DNA of 34,322 bases from Hyphomicrobiales bacterium (GTDB lineage: Bacteria; Pseudomonadota; Alphaproteobacteria; Rhizobiales; Xanthobacteraceae): NCBI GenBank assembly GCA_017305595.1, contig JAFKKL010000039.1, positions 1 through 34,322 of the forward strand, read 5' to 3'. Shown piece by piece: positions 7,464 through 16,031 of this stretch. A program made the position numbers and the translations under genes. Below the pieces are notes generated by a model. It had not been told where the DNA came from, made no database searches, and saw only the letters and a program-made list of their open reading frames with translations. Every line of letters begins with the position of its first letter. Positions within the stretch are counted from its first letter, which is position 1.

Positions 7464-9014
7464 TTAAAAGGCGGGCAACGTCGTCACGGTCACCTTCACC
7501 GCGCCGCTGGCCTCCGCGATCACCCGCAGCTTGGTGGAATCGAAGGCGATGCCGGCAAGGCGAAGGCTGTTGATGGCGGCTTCGACGCGGGCACCGTCGT
7601 CTTTTTTCTGCAGACTGGCGATCACGCCGCCGATCTGTTGACGCGCATCGGCGGCGAGCGGCTTGAGATCGATGACTGCTTTCTCCGCCACCGCCTTTTC
7701 CAGGTATGGAATCGCGGCGCGCGTGGCCGCACCGAACAGGCCATAGGCGGCGTCGGATTCGACCGCGAGCTTGATGTCGGTCAGGCGCACGGTCTGCTGC
7801 TTCGCGTCGAGAACCGGCTTGCCCCAGATGTGCACGGTGGCGTCGGCGCCGAGCCCGAACCAGCTTCGTTTTTCCTTGGCGTCCACCACCAGCGAAATCA
7901 GCAAGCGATCGCCCGCCGCCGCGACGGTGGCGCGCTTGACGGTGACCGCGACGGCGCTGCTCTTGTCTTCCGGGAACGTCTTGCCGGCGAGTTGTGCCGC
8001 CAGGATCTTGTTGATGTCCGTGAACGGCAGATCGACCGGCACGCCGATATCGACGCGCGCGGGACGCGGCGCGACCAGTTCGATGGTCGCGGGGAACGGA
8101 CATTGCGGCTTGGTTTCGCTGGCGGTGATCCGGGTTTCGGCATTGACGCCGAGCATCAGCGTGACGTTGCTGGCATCAATGGCCGGCTGCACCGCGATGG
8201 CCTTGGTTGGCTTCAGTTCCAGCCACAATTGAGATTGCGGGGCGGATGGGTTCTGCAGCGGAATCGAGCGGCACATCTTGGCCCATTCCCTCCGCGCGTT
8301 CTGCTCGAGCAGCGGATCGTTGCGGATGCGCTGCTGCAAGGCCGCGAGTTGTTCGTTCACGGCCTGATCGATCGCCGGTTTGGTCTGTGCGGGCACGCTG
8401 ACGCGGACGCCGGCAATCGAGAGATTGGTGTCGCCGAGATCGACCTTTGCGGTGAGGTTCGGCTCGATGCGCCAGTTTGCCGTCAGTGTCGGCCGCGAAG
8501 TCATGCCGACATTGCCGCGGATCTCGGCGTCAGCCTTAAACGACTTGATGTTGATCGCGCCGATCTGCTTGGCGACGTTACCGCCCAACAGCGACCCCAG
8601 CGCGTCGTTGAGAGCACCACGTGCGCCGGCCGACAGCGAACCCGTGACATTGAGCTTGCCGGTGATCGGCGTCGCCATGGCCAGCGCGTTCTGTGCGCCG
8701 CTCGCGGTGATGACGCCGCGCGCGGCAGTCCAGTTGATGTCGGCATCCTGCAACAATTGCGGCACCGGGTTTGGTGCCTTGCCGGCGAAGTTACGCGGCG
8801 CGGCGCGCTCAGCGGCATCGCCAATGGCTTTCAACGGAATCTGGATCGGCACCAGCAATGTCGAATCGCGTGTTGCCTCCGGCAATGGCGGCAGCTTCGC
8901 GACCACGGGCGGGGGCGGCGACTGGTTGGGCGCCAGCCAGTCCATCGCCTTCAAGCTCACAGCGAATGCGGCTGCGACCCCCACGACGGCGATCACAATG
9001 GTTTTGAGGCGCAT
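7464..9014 (-). CDS. DUF4403-like envelope protein
   Basis: This 516-residue protein has an N-terminal hydrophobic segment (residues 4-22, MRLKTIVIAVVGVAAAFAV), either a signal anchor or an uncleaved signal. A Pro-rich linker (PNQSPPPPVVAKLPPLP) follows, then a long beta-rich region. The segment STLLVPIQIPLKAIGDAAERAAP and the C-terminal repeat-like strands suggest the DUF4403 family, which has been compared with lipid-binding BPI/TULIP-like folds. That match is from memory of the pattern. No catalytic motif is visible. It probably acts in the periplasm, anchored to the inner membrane. Neighbours give no further clue: it is upstream of an unrelated binding protein and has its own leader with GGGGA. 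Confidence 0.75.
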   Translation of the reverse strand: MRLKTIVIAVVGVAAAFAVSLKAMDWLAPNQSPPPPVVAKLPPLPEATRDSTLLVPIQIPLKAIGDAAERAAPRNFAGKAPNPVPQLLQDADINWTAARGVITASGAQNALAMATPITGKLNVTGSLSAGARGALNDALGSLLGGNVAKQIGAINIKSFKADAEIRGNVGMTSRPTLTANWRIEPNLTAKVDLGDTNLSIAGVRVSVPAQTKPAIDQAVNEQLAALQQRIRNDPLLEQNARREWAKMCRSIPLQNPSAPQSQLWLELKPTKAIAVQPAIDASNVTLMLGVNAETRITASETKPQCPFPATIELVAPRPARVDIGVPVDLPFTDINKILAAQLAGKTFPEDKSSAVAVTVKRATVAAAGDRLLISLVVDAKEKRSWFGLGADATVHIWGKPVLDAKQQTVRLTDIKLAVESDAAYGLFGAATRAAIPYLEKAVAEKAVIDLKPLAADARQQIGGVIASLQKKDDGARVEAAINSLRLAGIAFDSTKLRVIAEASGAVKVTVTTLPAF

Positions 9015-9120
9015 CGGTTTCCGGTTCCCCCAACGACGAAGCCAACGTCGTCAATGGGACCTCACTGCGGCGTCGTCAAGGCGAGCCGGAAACGGTCACC
9101 GCGCAGGCGATGCCCCCGGC

Positions 9121-9204
9121 TCAGAGCAGGCCGAGAACAATGGCTCCCACAAAGGCCAGCGACAGATATGCGGTCAGGGTGCTCAATGTGCCGAACGTCG
9201 TCAT
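9121..9204 (-). CDS. Small 27-residue single-pass membrane peptide
   Basis: The product MTTFGTLSTLTAYLSLAFVG plus AIVLGLL is almost wholly one transmembrane helix. The ATG at 9202-9204 is preceded by GGGGAGGTGG, one of the strongest Shine-Dalgarno sequences in the window, with the core about 5 bases from the start. A longer in-frame start at 9363 gives an arginine-rich, non-membrane extension and is unlikely. It sits alone between the DUF4403-like gene and the divergent extensin-like gene. Its function is unknown; small hydrophobic peptides of this kind often regulate membrane complexes. The call rests on the ribosome site and composition only. Confidence 0.6.
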   Translation of the reverse strand: MTTFGTLSTLTAYLSLAFVGAIVLGLL

Positions 9205-9405
9205 GGGCCACCTCCCCATTTTGAGGGCGTTCATTCCGGCGATCTGCTCAACGGTGAAAGCTGCGGTTCGTTCCAGAAAAATAAATCGGCAATGTCGCAC
9301 CCCTTTGTCAGACCTCCACGGAGGTGTGCGCCGTCCCACATGGTTAAAATTTCCTGAAATCAATGCGTTGAAGAGTCTTTAAATAAATTCGACCAACGTG
9401 CGCGA

Positions 9406-10686
9406 ATGAAGCGCCGAATAATCCTTTCGCTGATGGGCTGTGCTGCACTCGCCTCGCTGGCGGGTTGCGGCCGTGGCTTCTTCCAGACCGAGCAACGTGC
9501 CCCGTGGCGCGCCGAGGCCGAGGCCGCCTGCCTCAAGTCCGGTACGGTGAAGGAAAGTGCCGAATTGGTGCGGATCAATCCAATTTCCGGCCCTGGCGTT
9601 TGCGGCGCCGAGTTTCCGTTGAAAGTCGCGGCGCTCGGCGACGCGTCCACCTCGCTCGGATTTGCCGACGACATGCGGCCGCCTGCCGCCGTCGGCGGTC
9701 GCAGCAACCAGCCGCGCTGGCCTGGTTCTCAGCCGAGCTATGCGGCTCGTCCGTCGTCGCAATCGGTGGCGTCGCGCTCCGACTATAATAGTGGCACTGG
9801 TCGCGGGCCGGTGTCGCTCAACGCGCCGGGCGTTGCGCCTGCCGACGGCGAGATTCCGCTCCCGGCGGAAGGCCGTGCCGAACCGGCCGCGAATACGCCG
9901 CCCGGCTGGCAAACCGGACCGCAGCCCTATTCGCAGCGTGGTTACGAACCGCAACAGGAACCGCAACGCGGTTACGCCACGTCGAACGCGTCGCCGCAGG
10001 ATTATTCGTCAGGCGATGCCGCGCCGCGCTATTCGCGTGGATCCGCAATGCCGAACGAGACTGCACGCGAAGCGCCGCTGCCAGCGCTGGGGCCGGCGCG
10101 CGGTCCGTCCGTGTCGGCGTTCGGCCCCGTCACGTTGAAGCCGACCGCGACCTTGGCATGTCCGATCGTATCGGCGCTGGATCGCTGGTTGACCGAAAAC
10201 ATCCAGCCGGCGGCGATGCGCTGGTTTGGCGCGCGCGTTGTGGAGATCAAGCAGATCTCGGCCTATTCGTGCCGCGGCATGAACGGCAATCCGCGCGCGC
10301 ATATTTCCGAGCACGCCTTCGGCAACGCGCTCGACGTCGCCGGCTTCACGCTCGCCGACGGTCGCTACATCTCGGTGCAGAAAGGCTGGAAGGGACTTCC
10401 TGAAGAGCAGGGCTTCCTGCGCGACGTGCAAGGTGCCGCGTGTCAGCACTTCACCACCGTGCTGGCGCCGGGCGCCAACGTTTATCACTACAATCACATT
10501 CACGTTGACCTGATGCGGCGCTCCAGCGGCCGCGTGATCTGCAAACCTGCGGCGGTGTCTGGCGAGGAGATCGCGGCGCGCGCCGGGCGCGGTGGCTCAT
10601 ATGCCAACCACGAGCCCGCCTATACCAGTTCGATCGGCGGTCGTGGTGCGAAGCATCACGCGAGCCACGACGAAGACGACGACTAA
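9406..10686 (+). CDS. Extensin-like C-terminal domain lipoprotein (putative LAS-type peptidase)
   Basis: This 426-residue protein has a signal peptide with lipobox LAGC (Cys21), so it is a lipoprotein. Residues about 90-235 are low complexity, rich in Pro, Ser, Gln and Tyr, and probably a disordered spacer across the periplasm. The C-terminal part (about 245-405) is the extensin-like C domain. It contains SEHAFGNALDV (301-311) and HYNHIHVDL (361-369). These match the zinc ligands of LAS metallopeptidases such as VanY and DD-carboxypeptidases: H303, D310 and H366. Peptidoglycan peptide cleavage is therefore plausible but unproven. The tail ends in His and Asp runs (HHASHDEDDD). It neighbours other cell-wall enzymes. 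Confidence 0.88.
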   Translation: MKRRIILSLMGCAALASLAGCGRGFFQTEQRAPWRAEAEAACLKSGTVKESAELVRINPISGPGVCGAEFPLKVAALGDASTSLGFADDMRPPAAVGGRSNQPRWPGSQPSYAARPSSQSVASRSDYNSGTGRGPVSLNAPGVAPADGEIPLPAEGRAEPAANTPPGWQTGPQPYSQRGYEPQQEPQRGYATSNASPQDYSSGDAAPRYSRGSAMPNETAREAPLPALGPARGPSVSAFGPVTLKPTATLACPIVSALDRWLTENIQPAAMRWFGARVVEIKQISAYSCRGMNGNPRAHISEHAFGNALDVAGFTLADGRYISVQKGWKGLPEEQGFLRDVQGAACQHFTTVLAPGANVYHYNHIHVDLMRRSSGRVICKPAAVSGEEIAARAGRGGSYANHEPAYTSSIGGRGAKHHASHDEDDD

Positions 10687-10699
10687 ATTCTATCCGTCG

Positions 10700-11602
10700 T
10701 TATGATTGTGTCAGCGGCGGCGCGACGCGTATCCGCGTTCGCGCGCTGATCGCGACGGTGGCGACGACAGCCCCGGCGAACAGGATGGTGTCGAGATCGA
10801 TGGCCTCGCGGTTCACCAGTGCGGCGAGTGCGATGGTGACGAACGGTTGCAGCAATTGCAGTTGCGATACCTTGCTGAGACCGCAGATCGAAATTCCCGC
10901 ATTCCAGGCGAAGAAGCCGATCCACTGTGAGAACAGCGCGGCATAGGCCAGCCCGAGCCAGGCATTCAGCGGAACGTGAGAAAAATCGCCCGGCATCAAG
11001 AGCCACGCGGCCGGCAATGTCAGCGGCAGCGCGATCACCATCGACCAACTGATGATTTCCCAGCCGGGCATGAACTTGGTGAGACGACCGGAGAAGCCGT
11101 AGCCGATGGCGCCACCCGCCACCGCCAGCAGCAGGAACAGATCGCCGATGGCGATACCGCCGCCGCCATGGCGCAGCGCGAATACGATCACCAGCACAGC
11201 ACCAACCAGTGCCGCGATCCAGTAGGCGATGCCGGGGCGCTCATGCGTCACCAGCACCGCGACAATGGCGGTGGCAATTGGCAGGATACCGAGCACCACG
11301 CCGCCATGCGCCGCCGGCAGCGTCTGCATCGCCATCGCCATGAACAGCGGAAAGCCGACCACGACGCCGAGCGTGCCCAGCACCAGCGACAGCCAGGTAT
11401 GTTTCGGCGGCAGCGGACGTCGCAGGATCGCGAGCAACGCCAGCGCGCAGAGGCCGGCGATGGCCGAGCGGCTGGCGGTGATGTAGTACGGATCGAAGCC
11501 GGTGAGCGCAAGACGCGTCGCCGGCAACGTGCCCCCGAAGATCACGACGCCGAGGAAACCGAGCGCCAGGCCAAGCGAATGGCGCGAGACGAGGGCTGAC
11601 AT
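10700..11602 (-). CDS. EamA/DMT-family transporter
   Basis: This 300-residue inner-membrane protein has about ten transmembrane helices in two EamA repeats. The first repeat runs from residue 8 to about 135 and the second from about 150 to 285. The typical first-helix motif is FGGTLPATRLAL and the fourth-helix motif is AAHGGVVLGILPI. Members export amino acids, purines or other metabolites; the substrate is not predictable. The start at 11600-11602 (MSALVSRHSLGLALGFLG) was chosen because it directly precedes helix 1. The longer frame from 11797 enters a dispersed repeat. It ends 13 bases from the convergent extensin-like gene with no obvious terminator between them. Confidence 0.88.
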   Translation of the reverse strand: MSALVSRHSLGLALGFLGVVIFGGTLPATRLALTGFDPYYITASRSAIAGLCALALLAILRRPLPPKHTWLSLVLGTLGVVVGFPLFMAMAMQTLPAAHGGVVLGILPIATAIVAVLVTHERPGIAYWIAALVGAVLVIVFALRHGGGGIAIGDLFLLLAVAGGAIGYGFSGRLTKFMPGWEIISWSMVIALPLTLPAAWLLMPGDFSHVPLNAWLGLAYAALFSQWIGFFAWNAGISICGLSKVSQLQLLQPFVTIALAALVNREAIDLDTILFAGAVVATVAISARTRIRVAPPLTQS

Positions 11603-11744
11603 GCGAACAACGGAGCTGGAAGCGATGTGAGGCAGCGACGGACGATCGGTAATCGTCGTGCTGTAGCGGTTCACTCGCGGAGGTACCAGCGCGGAAGCCC
11701 TTTCGTGGGGCCGTGACATGGCTGCAATGCAAATCGCGGTTGCT

Positions 11745-11794
11745 GAGCATGATCCCGAAAAGTGGAAGCCGGCTTTCGGAAAAAGATCATGCTC
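11745..11794. repeat. Dispersed palindromic repeat, family C (GAGCATGATC type)
   Basis: The inverted ends GAGCATGATC (11745-11754) and GATCATGCTC (11785-11794) flank a core with CCGAAAA and TTTCGG. The element forms a long hairpin. This sequence type is a frequent intergenic palindrome in Bradyrhizobium and Rhodopseudomonas genomes (prior knowledge). It lies between the exporter and diguanylate cyclase genes, next to a terminator. Confidence 0.8.
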
Positions 11795-11797
11795 CAT

Positions 11798-11834
11798 AAA
11801 AAAGGGGTCTGATTCAACATCGTTGAATTAGACC
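11798..11834 (-). terminator. Rho-independent terminator of the diguanylate cyclase gene
   Basis: On the minus strand a 13-pair stem (11822-11834 with 11806-11818, loop of 3) is followed by CCTTTTTT. It lies 12 bases past the stop codon at 11846. This is a classical intrinsic terminator. Confidence 0.85.
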
Positions 11835-11845
11835 TAGCGCACCGG

Positions 11846-13045
11846 TCAGTTCGAGTTGACGGTCTTGCGTGCGTCGTCGATGTCGCTGCCGTCCATGAGC
11901 GGCGGCACGAGTTGCGGCGCGACGGCGTGGACTGCGAACCCGCTACCGGTTCGCTTGGCTTGATAGAGCGCCTGATCGGCGCGATCGAGCAGTTCATCGG
12001 CGGTGACGGGCTGGTCGGGCATCATCATGGCGATGCCGACGCTGGTGCCGAGTTGAATCGTGTTGTCGTTGATTTGATAGGTCGTCGCGATTTCCCTGAT
12101 GATGCGCGTCGCCAACGCCAATGCCTGCTCGCGTGATTTGACGTCGGCTTGCACCAGCACGAACTCGTCGCCGCCGAGGCGGACCAGCATGTCGTTTTCG
12201 CGCGTCAGCCACGACAGGCGCTTCGCCACTTCACGCAGGACGGCGTCGCCGACCGGATGACCGAAGCGGTCATTCGCCTGCTTGAAGTTGTCGAGATCGA
12301 GACTGTGGATCGCGAGCGGGCGGCCCTCGACTGAGGCGGCGGCGACAATGGTCTCCAGATTTTCGTTGAGGGCGAGGCGGTTCGACAGGCCAGTGAGGGC
12401 ATCGCGGCGCGCGAGGCCGGCAAAGCGGAGCTTGAGCGTCAACTGGCTGACGATGGTGGCATAGAGATGCTGCACCGTTTCGAATCCGCCGAGCAAGAAG
12501 ATCACGATGAGAAAGGCGAGGCACAAATAGACCGTACCGCCGATGAACAGACAGGCGATCATCGACGGGATCGAGAGGATCAGGAGATTGAGGATCGCCA
12601 GCCGCGGCCGATAGGCCACGCGCGTCACCGTCCCCGCGGCATAAGCGAACAGCATGCCGACCATCAGCATATGAATCTTGGGATAGGGCAGCGTGAAGCA
12701 CCACGCGCCCATGGTGCCGAGGATCGACGTTGTAATAAAGCTGCGCGCCGCGAATTGCCGTTCCCAATCCTGTGCGGCGGCAAATGAGAGCGGGCCGGCG
12801 GCGCGGGTCCGACGATAACGCAGGGCCATCAGGATGCGTTCGCCGGTCACCAGGAGGATGGCAGTGGTCAATCCGATCACCAGCCAGTCACCAGTGCGGA
12901 CGAAGATCGCCGTGCCGATCGCGCCGACCGAGATCGCAAGAAAGACCATCGGCGGCACCAGGCTGAACAGCGCGTCCACCAACTCGATGTAGACCGCGTC
13001 CGATGGACGATCAAAACGCAACAATCGGGTGAGGGCGTGCGTCAT
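11846..13045 (-). CDS. Membrane diguanylate cyclase (GGDEF)
   Basis: This 399-residue protein makes the second messenger cyclic di-GMP from two GTP. The N-terminal half has about five transmembrane helices (about 28-48, 52-70, 104-118, 124-142, 148-188) and probably senses a membrane or envelope cue. The GGDEF domain starts near residue 210 (RRDALTGLSNR). The active-site motif is intact, GGDEF at 291-295, and the metal-binding strand SLDLDNFK is at 248-255. The allosteric inhibitory site RxxD is present as R282-E-N-D285, five residues before GGDEF, so feedback inhibition by product is expected. There is no EAL domain. It has its own terminator and no clear partner gene. Confidence 0.95.
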   Translation of the reverse strand: MTHALTRLLRFDRPSDAVYIELVDALFSLVPPMVFLAISVGAIGTAIFVRTGDWLVIGLTTAILLVTGERILMALRYRRTRAAGPLSFAAAQDWERQFAARSFITTSILGTMGAWCFTLPYPKIHMLMVGMLFAYAAGTVTRVAYRPRLAILNLLILSIPSMIACLFIGGTVYLCLAFLIVIFLLGGFETVQHLYATIVSQLTLKLRFAGLARRDALTGLSNRLALNENLETIVAAASVEGRPLAIHSLDLDNFKQANDRFGHPVGDAVLREVAKRLSWLTRENDMLVRLGGDEFVLVQADVKSREQALALATRIIREIATTYQINDNTIQLGTSVGIAMMMPDQPVTADELLDRADQALYQAKRTGSGFAVHAVAPQLVPPLMDGSDIDDARKTVNSN

Positions 13046-13161
13046 GACGGGGCCTGATCTTTGCCGATCTTGGCCGGCGTACCTCAGCCTTATCGTGCAG
13101 CCGTAAAATCAAAGGTCGGCAAATCGTTCAATTTTGAACGATCGGGAGCTTGGGGCGTGGC

Positions 13162-13192
13162 GAGGGGTTCGGCGCCGGGCGCCGAACCCCTC
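13162..13192. terminator. Strong hairpin downstream of rnpB
   Basis: A perfect 15-base inverted repeat (13162-13176 with 13178-13192), GAGGGGTTCGGC at its outer end, lies about 17 bases past the predicted 3' end of RNase P RNA. No T-run follows on either strand. It may end or process the rnpB transcript, but it is not a classical terminator. Confidence 0.5.
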
Positions 13193-13208
13193 ATGGTGTA
13201 CGATAAAA

Positions 13209-13637
13209 TATCAGCCAGCCTGTAAGCCGGGTTCTGTAGGGCACTGTCCGTTTGCACGGACGATGCGTGACGGCCATTCGTCTGGGACAATGTTTGCACA
13301 TTGCCTCAAGCAACCTACCCGGACGGCAGATCCGACACGATCTCGCGGTGTTATCGCTTGCGCGAACCAGCCGCTGCGCCGTCCCTATTCGGTTTTGCTC
13401 CCGGTGTGGTTTGCCATGCCGTTGCCGTTGCCGGCGACGCGGTGCGCTCTTACCGCACCTTTTCACCCTTACCTGCCGAAGCCCAAAGGGCGAAGGCAGG
13501 CGGTTCGTTCTCTGTGGCACTTTCCCTGGGGTCGCCCCCGCCGGATGTTATCCGGCACCGTATGTCGATGGAGCCCGGACTTTCCTCCCCGGCGGCCTTT
13601 CGGCCGGTGCCGGAGCGGCCGTCCGGCCGACTGACGC
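13209..13637 (-). ncRNA. rnpB: RNase P RNA (class A)
   Basis: On the minus strand the region carries the diagnostic class A signature GAGGAAAGTCCGGGCTCC (about 13571-13588) near the 5' end. The matching ACAGAACCCGGCTTACAG is near the 3' end. The ends pair as helix P1: TCAGTCGGCC (13634-13625) with GGCTGGCTGA (13220-13211), ten pairs with two G-U. This sets the limits to within a few bases and gives a length of about 429 nucleotides, usual for alphaproteobacteria. The RNA is the catalytic part of RNase P, which trims the 5' leader of pre-tRNAs. Open frames through this region are spurious. Confidence 0.96.
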
Positions 13638-13641
13638 GCCA

Positions 13642-13670
13642 CCCATGCGGGCTTGGCGGCGATCCGTCAA
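13642..13670 (-). promoter_or_regulatory. Candidate rnpB promoter
   Basis: On the minus strand TTGACG (13670-13665), a 17-base spacer and CATGGG (13647-13642) sit so that transcription would start about 13635, at the predicted 5' end of RNase P RNA. The -35 box is strong and the -10 is weak, as in many alphaproteobacterial promoters. Confidence 0.4.
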
Positions 13671-13694
13671 GCGGTGCGGAGAATACGGAGAATT

Positions 13695-14477
13695 TCAGGA
13701 GGCGGTGGCGATCGCTTTTGACGGTGGAAGCGCGGCGAGTAGCGCCTGCAATGTCTTCACCGTCGATTGGTCGGCGATGCCGTCGACCCGCTCCGGACGA
13801 TAGTGCCGCTGGAACGCGGTGACGACCTCGCGGGTCGGCACGTCGTAACGGCCGTCCGCTTCGATACTGTAGCCGAAGCGAGCCAGTGCCGCTTGAAGGT
13901 CGCGGACCTGATCGCCGGTCGAGCCGGGACGTAGCATCTCGCCTTTGACGATCGGTGCCGGTTCGATCCAGAACCCGACGCCGGAATCGGCCAACGAGCG
14001 CCATGGAAACTTCTCGCCGGGGTCCTGCTTGCGTGATGGCGCGACGTCGGAATGCGCCAGCACCCGGTGCGGTGGCACCTTGCGCCGGATGATGATGCCC
14101 CGGCACAACGCGATCACTGCCGCGACCTGTCGCAGCGGAAAATCCGGATAGCCCCAGTCGTGGCCGCGATTGACGATCTCGATGCCGATCGAGCAGGAAT
14201 TGATGTCGGTTTCGCCCGCCCAATAGGACGCGCCGGCGTGCCAGGCGCGCTTGTCTTCCGGGACGCATTGCAGGATGCGGCCGTCTTCCAGCACCACGTA
14301 GTGCGCGGACACGTCGGTTCCGGCGGTGCACAGCCGGTACAGCGCACCCTCGAGGTCAGGCATTCCGGTGTAGTGCAGCAGGATCATGTCCGGCGTCAGA
14401 CCCCTGTTCCGCTCGCCGAAATTCTCGGACGGAACCACCTCGTAGACGACGGAGGAATCGGGCGTGAATTTCGGCAT
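13695..14477 (-). CDS. N-acetylmuramoyl-L-alanine amidase with peptidoglycan-binding domain (AmiD/AmpD-like)
   Basis: This 260-residue zinc amidase cuts the bond between MurNAc and L-Ala of the stem peptide. The Amidase_2 domain covers about residues 12-160, with zinc ligands H35 (ILLHYTG), H142 and D152. The spacing of the last two equals that of E. coli AmiD. Basic and acidic helpers K150 and E100 are in the expected places. Residues about 185-250 form a PG_binding_1 domain (GSTGDQVRDLQAALARFGY). No signal peptide is seen, so it could be cytosolic in muropeptide recycling, like AmpD, or exported otherwise. The ATG at 14475-14477 gives the domain a normal start; the open frame runs far upstream but that is shadow of rsmH and leader. 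Confidence 0.93.
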   Translation of the reverse strand: MPKFTPDSSVVYEVVPSENFGERNRGLTPDMILLHYTGMPDLEGALYRLCTAGTDVSAHYVVLEDGRILQCVPEDKRAWHAGASYWAGETDINSCSIGIEIVNRGHDWGYPDFPLRQVAAVIALCRGIIIRRKVPPHRVLAHSDVAPSRKQDPGEKFPWRSLADSGVGFWIEPAPIVKGEMLRPGSTGDQVRDLQAALARFGYSIEADGRYDVPTREVVTAFQRHYRPERVDGIADQSTVKTLQALLAALPPSKAIATAS

Positions 14478-15032
14478 GTCGGCGGCTGCCTTCGGGATCG
14501 GAAGGGCCCGCTGGCGCCTCGGCGCTGACTTCTCGACTATTGGACCCAATTCAACTTCATCCCTCAAACCCGGCGGCAGCACGGCGCCCGCCGCTCGTTT
14601 TGGCGGCGGATCTGTCAATTCGCCGCGCGTTGTGGTCACGATCTCGACATAAAGGTGCCAGCCCCGGCATTGGCGGGCAAGCGATGGCGCTATCCAAGGC
14701 CATGCATCCACAGGGAATCGGGGAGGGGGGCGCGATCGACGCAACGGCCATAGCGTTGCGTTGGACTTGCGCAATTTCATCAACGCTTTTTTAACGCTAA
14801 CCAACGTTACTGAAGGGTGAAAAGCCAGCCCGTTCGGGCGGCTAAAACTCCTTTGACGCTGACGAATCCCATGGCCCTGAACATCGTCCCATGCGGAAGC
14901 TCGATTTTTCGCGTCGAAACGAAAAACGGAACCCGGCGCAACGTCCATGTCCTCGCCAATGCCATCGGCCAAGCCAGTCAGCAGCGGCGTCGACGCGCGA
15001 CATTCTCGGCACGGCGGCGGGGATATGCAGCC
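14478..15032. other. Leader of the dcw cluster, no gene found
   Basis: This is a 555-base gap between the divergent amidase and rsmH genes. An mraZ gene is often found in this place and none is seen in any frame. The gap holds an inverted repeat at 14739-14761, a T-rich patch TTTTTTAACGCTAACC near 14790 and a short imperfect hairpin at 14823-14843. It probably holds the cluster's first promoter, but I cannot place its boxes with confidence. Confidence 0.6.
14739..14761. promoter_or_regulatory. Perfect inverted repeat upstream of rsmH
   Basis: ACGCAACG and CGTTGCGT form a perfect 8-pair inverted repeat around GCCATAG. It lies about 270 bases before rsmH in a gene-free leader and has no T-run. 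It could be an operator or a transcript hairpin; the role is inferred from place only. Confidence 0.4.
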
Positions 15033-16028
15033 ATGACCGCGCTTCCGCCACGCCATATTCCGGTGCTTGGCCGCGAGGTGATCGAATGGCTGTCGCCGCA
15101 TAGCGGCGGTGTCTACATCGATGCGACCTTCGGCGCCGGCGGCTACAGCCGCGCGTTGCTCGCGGTCGACGGCACCCGCGTCATCGGCATCGACCGCGAC
15201 CGCACCGCCATTGCCGGCGGATTTGATCTGGTCGAGCAATCGGACGGACGGCTGACGCTGGTGGAGGATCGCTTCTCTCATCTGGCCGAGGTCTGCGCCG
15301 CGCAAGGCATCGATGTCGTGGATGGTGTGGTGATGGATATCGGCGTGTCGTCGATGCAGATCGATCAGGCCGAGCGCGGTTTCTCGTTCCGGCTCGACGG
15401 TCCGCTCGACATGCGAATGAGTGGCACAGGCCCCACGGCCGCCGATGTCGTCGCGAGTGCTTCGGAAGCCGATCTCGCCAATATCATCTACATCTTCGGC
15501 GAGGAGCGCTATTCGCGGCATATTGCACGCGCCATCGTCGCCGCGCGGCGTGAGACGCCGATCGCAACCACGCGCGCGCTCGCCGATATCGTCGGCAAGG
15601 TGGTACGCGCCAAGCCAGGCGAAATTCATCCGGCGACGCGGACGTTTCAGGGGCTGCGAATTTTCGTCAATGCCGAACTCGACGAACTGCATCTGGCGTT
15701 GGCCGCGGCCGAGCAGGTGTTGAAGCCCGGCGGCCATCTGGTGGTGGTGACGTTTCATTCGCTGGAAGACCGCATCGTCAAGAATTTCCTGGTCGAGCGC
15801 AGCCGGCGCGGCGGCGGCTCGCGGCATCTGCCGCAAGTCGTGCAGCAGGCGCCGCGTTTCAGCGTGCTGACCAAGCGTCCGGTCAAGCCCGGCGACGATG
15901 AGGTCGAAATCAATCCGCGCGCGCGCTCTGCAAAGCTGCGCGCCGCCGAACGCACCGATGCGCCAGCGCAGCCGGCCGCCGACCTGCCGTCATGGCCGAC
16001 GCTGGACAGCGTCATGCGAAGAGGTTGA
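15033..16028 (+). CDS. rsmH: 16S rRNA (cytosine(1402)-N(4))-methyltransferase
   Basis: This 331-residue SAM-dependent methyltransferase (old name MraW) modifies C1402 in the decoding site of 16S rRNA. The N-terminus [13 protein letters not shown] and the SAM motif [14 protein letters not shown] are typical. So are [29 protein letters not shown] and [15 protein letters not shown]. The ATG at 15033 gives the family start; the frame runs open upstream to 14817 but the extra 72 residues are basic and unlike the family. It is the first gene of the dcw cluster here, with no mraZ before it, and is followed after 3 bases by ftsL. Confidence 0.97.
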   Translation: MTALPPRHIPVLGREVIEWLSPHSGGVYIDATFGAGGYSRALLAVDGTRVIGIDRDRTAIAGGFDLVEQSDGRLTLVEDRFSHLAEVCAAQGIDVVDGVVMDIGVSSMQIDQAERGFSFRLDGPLDMRMSGTGPTAADVVASASEADLANIIYIFGEERYSRHIARAIVAARRETPIATTRALADIVGKVVRAKPGEIHPATRTFQGLRIFVNAELDELHLALAAAEQVLKPGGHLVVVTFHSLEDRIVKNFLVERSRRGGGSRHLPQVVQQAPRFSVLTKRPVKPGDDEVEINPRARSAKLRAAERTDAPAQPAADLPSWPTLDSVMRRG

Positions 16029-16031
16029 GCC

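Noticed and set aside
7269-9224. A 651-residue plus-strand frame
   Set aside because: It is the antisense shadow of the DUF4403-like gene and begins inside a dispersed repeat.
13090-13690. Several open frames on both strands
   Set aside because: They lie over the RNase P RNA gene, which has clear class A signatures. Their products have no recognisable features.
14817-15032. N-terminal extension of RsmH by 72 residues
   Set aside because: The extra part is basic, has no ribosome site and does not resemble the family start, which is at 15033.
14478-15836. Minus-strand open frame extending the amidase to a 713-residue protein
   Set aside because: The extension runs antisense through rsmH and the leader and has low-complexity Arg/His-rich composition with no domain. 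The amidase fold starts at 14477.
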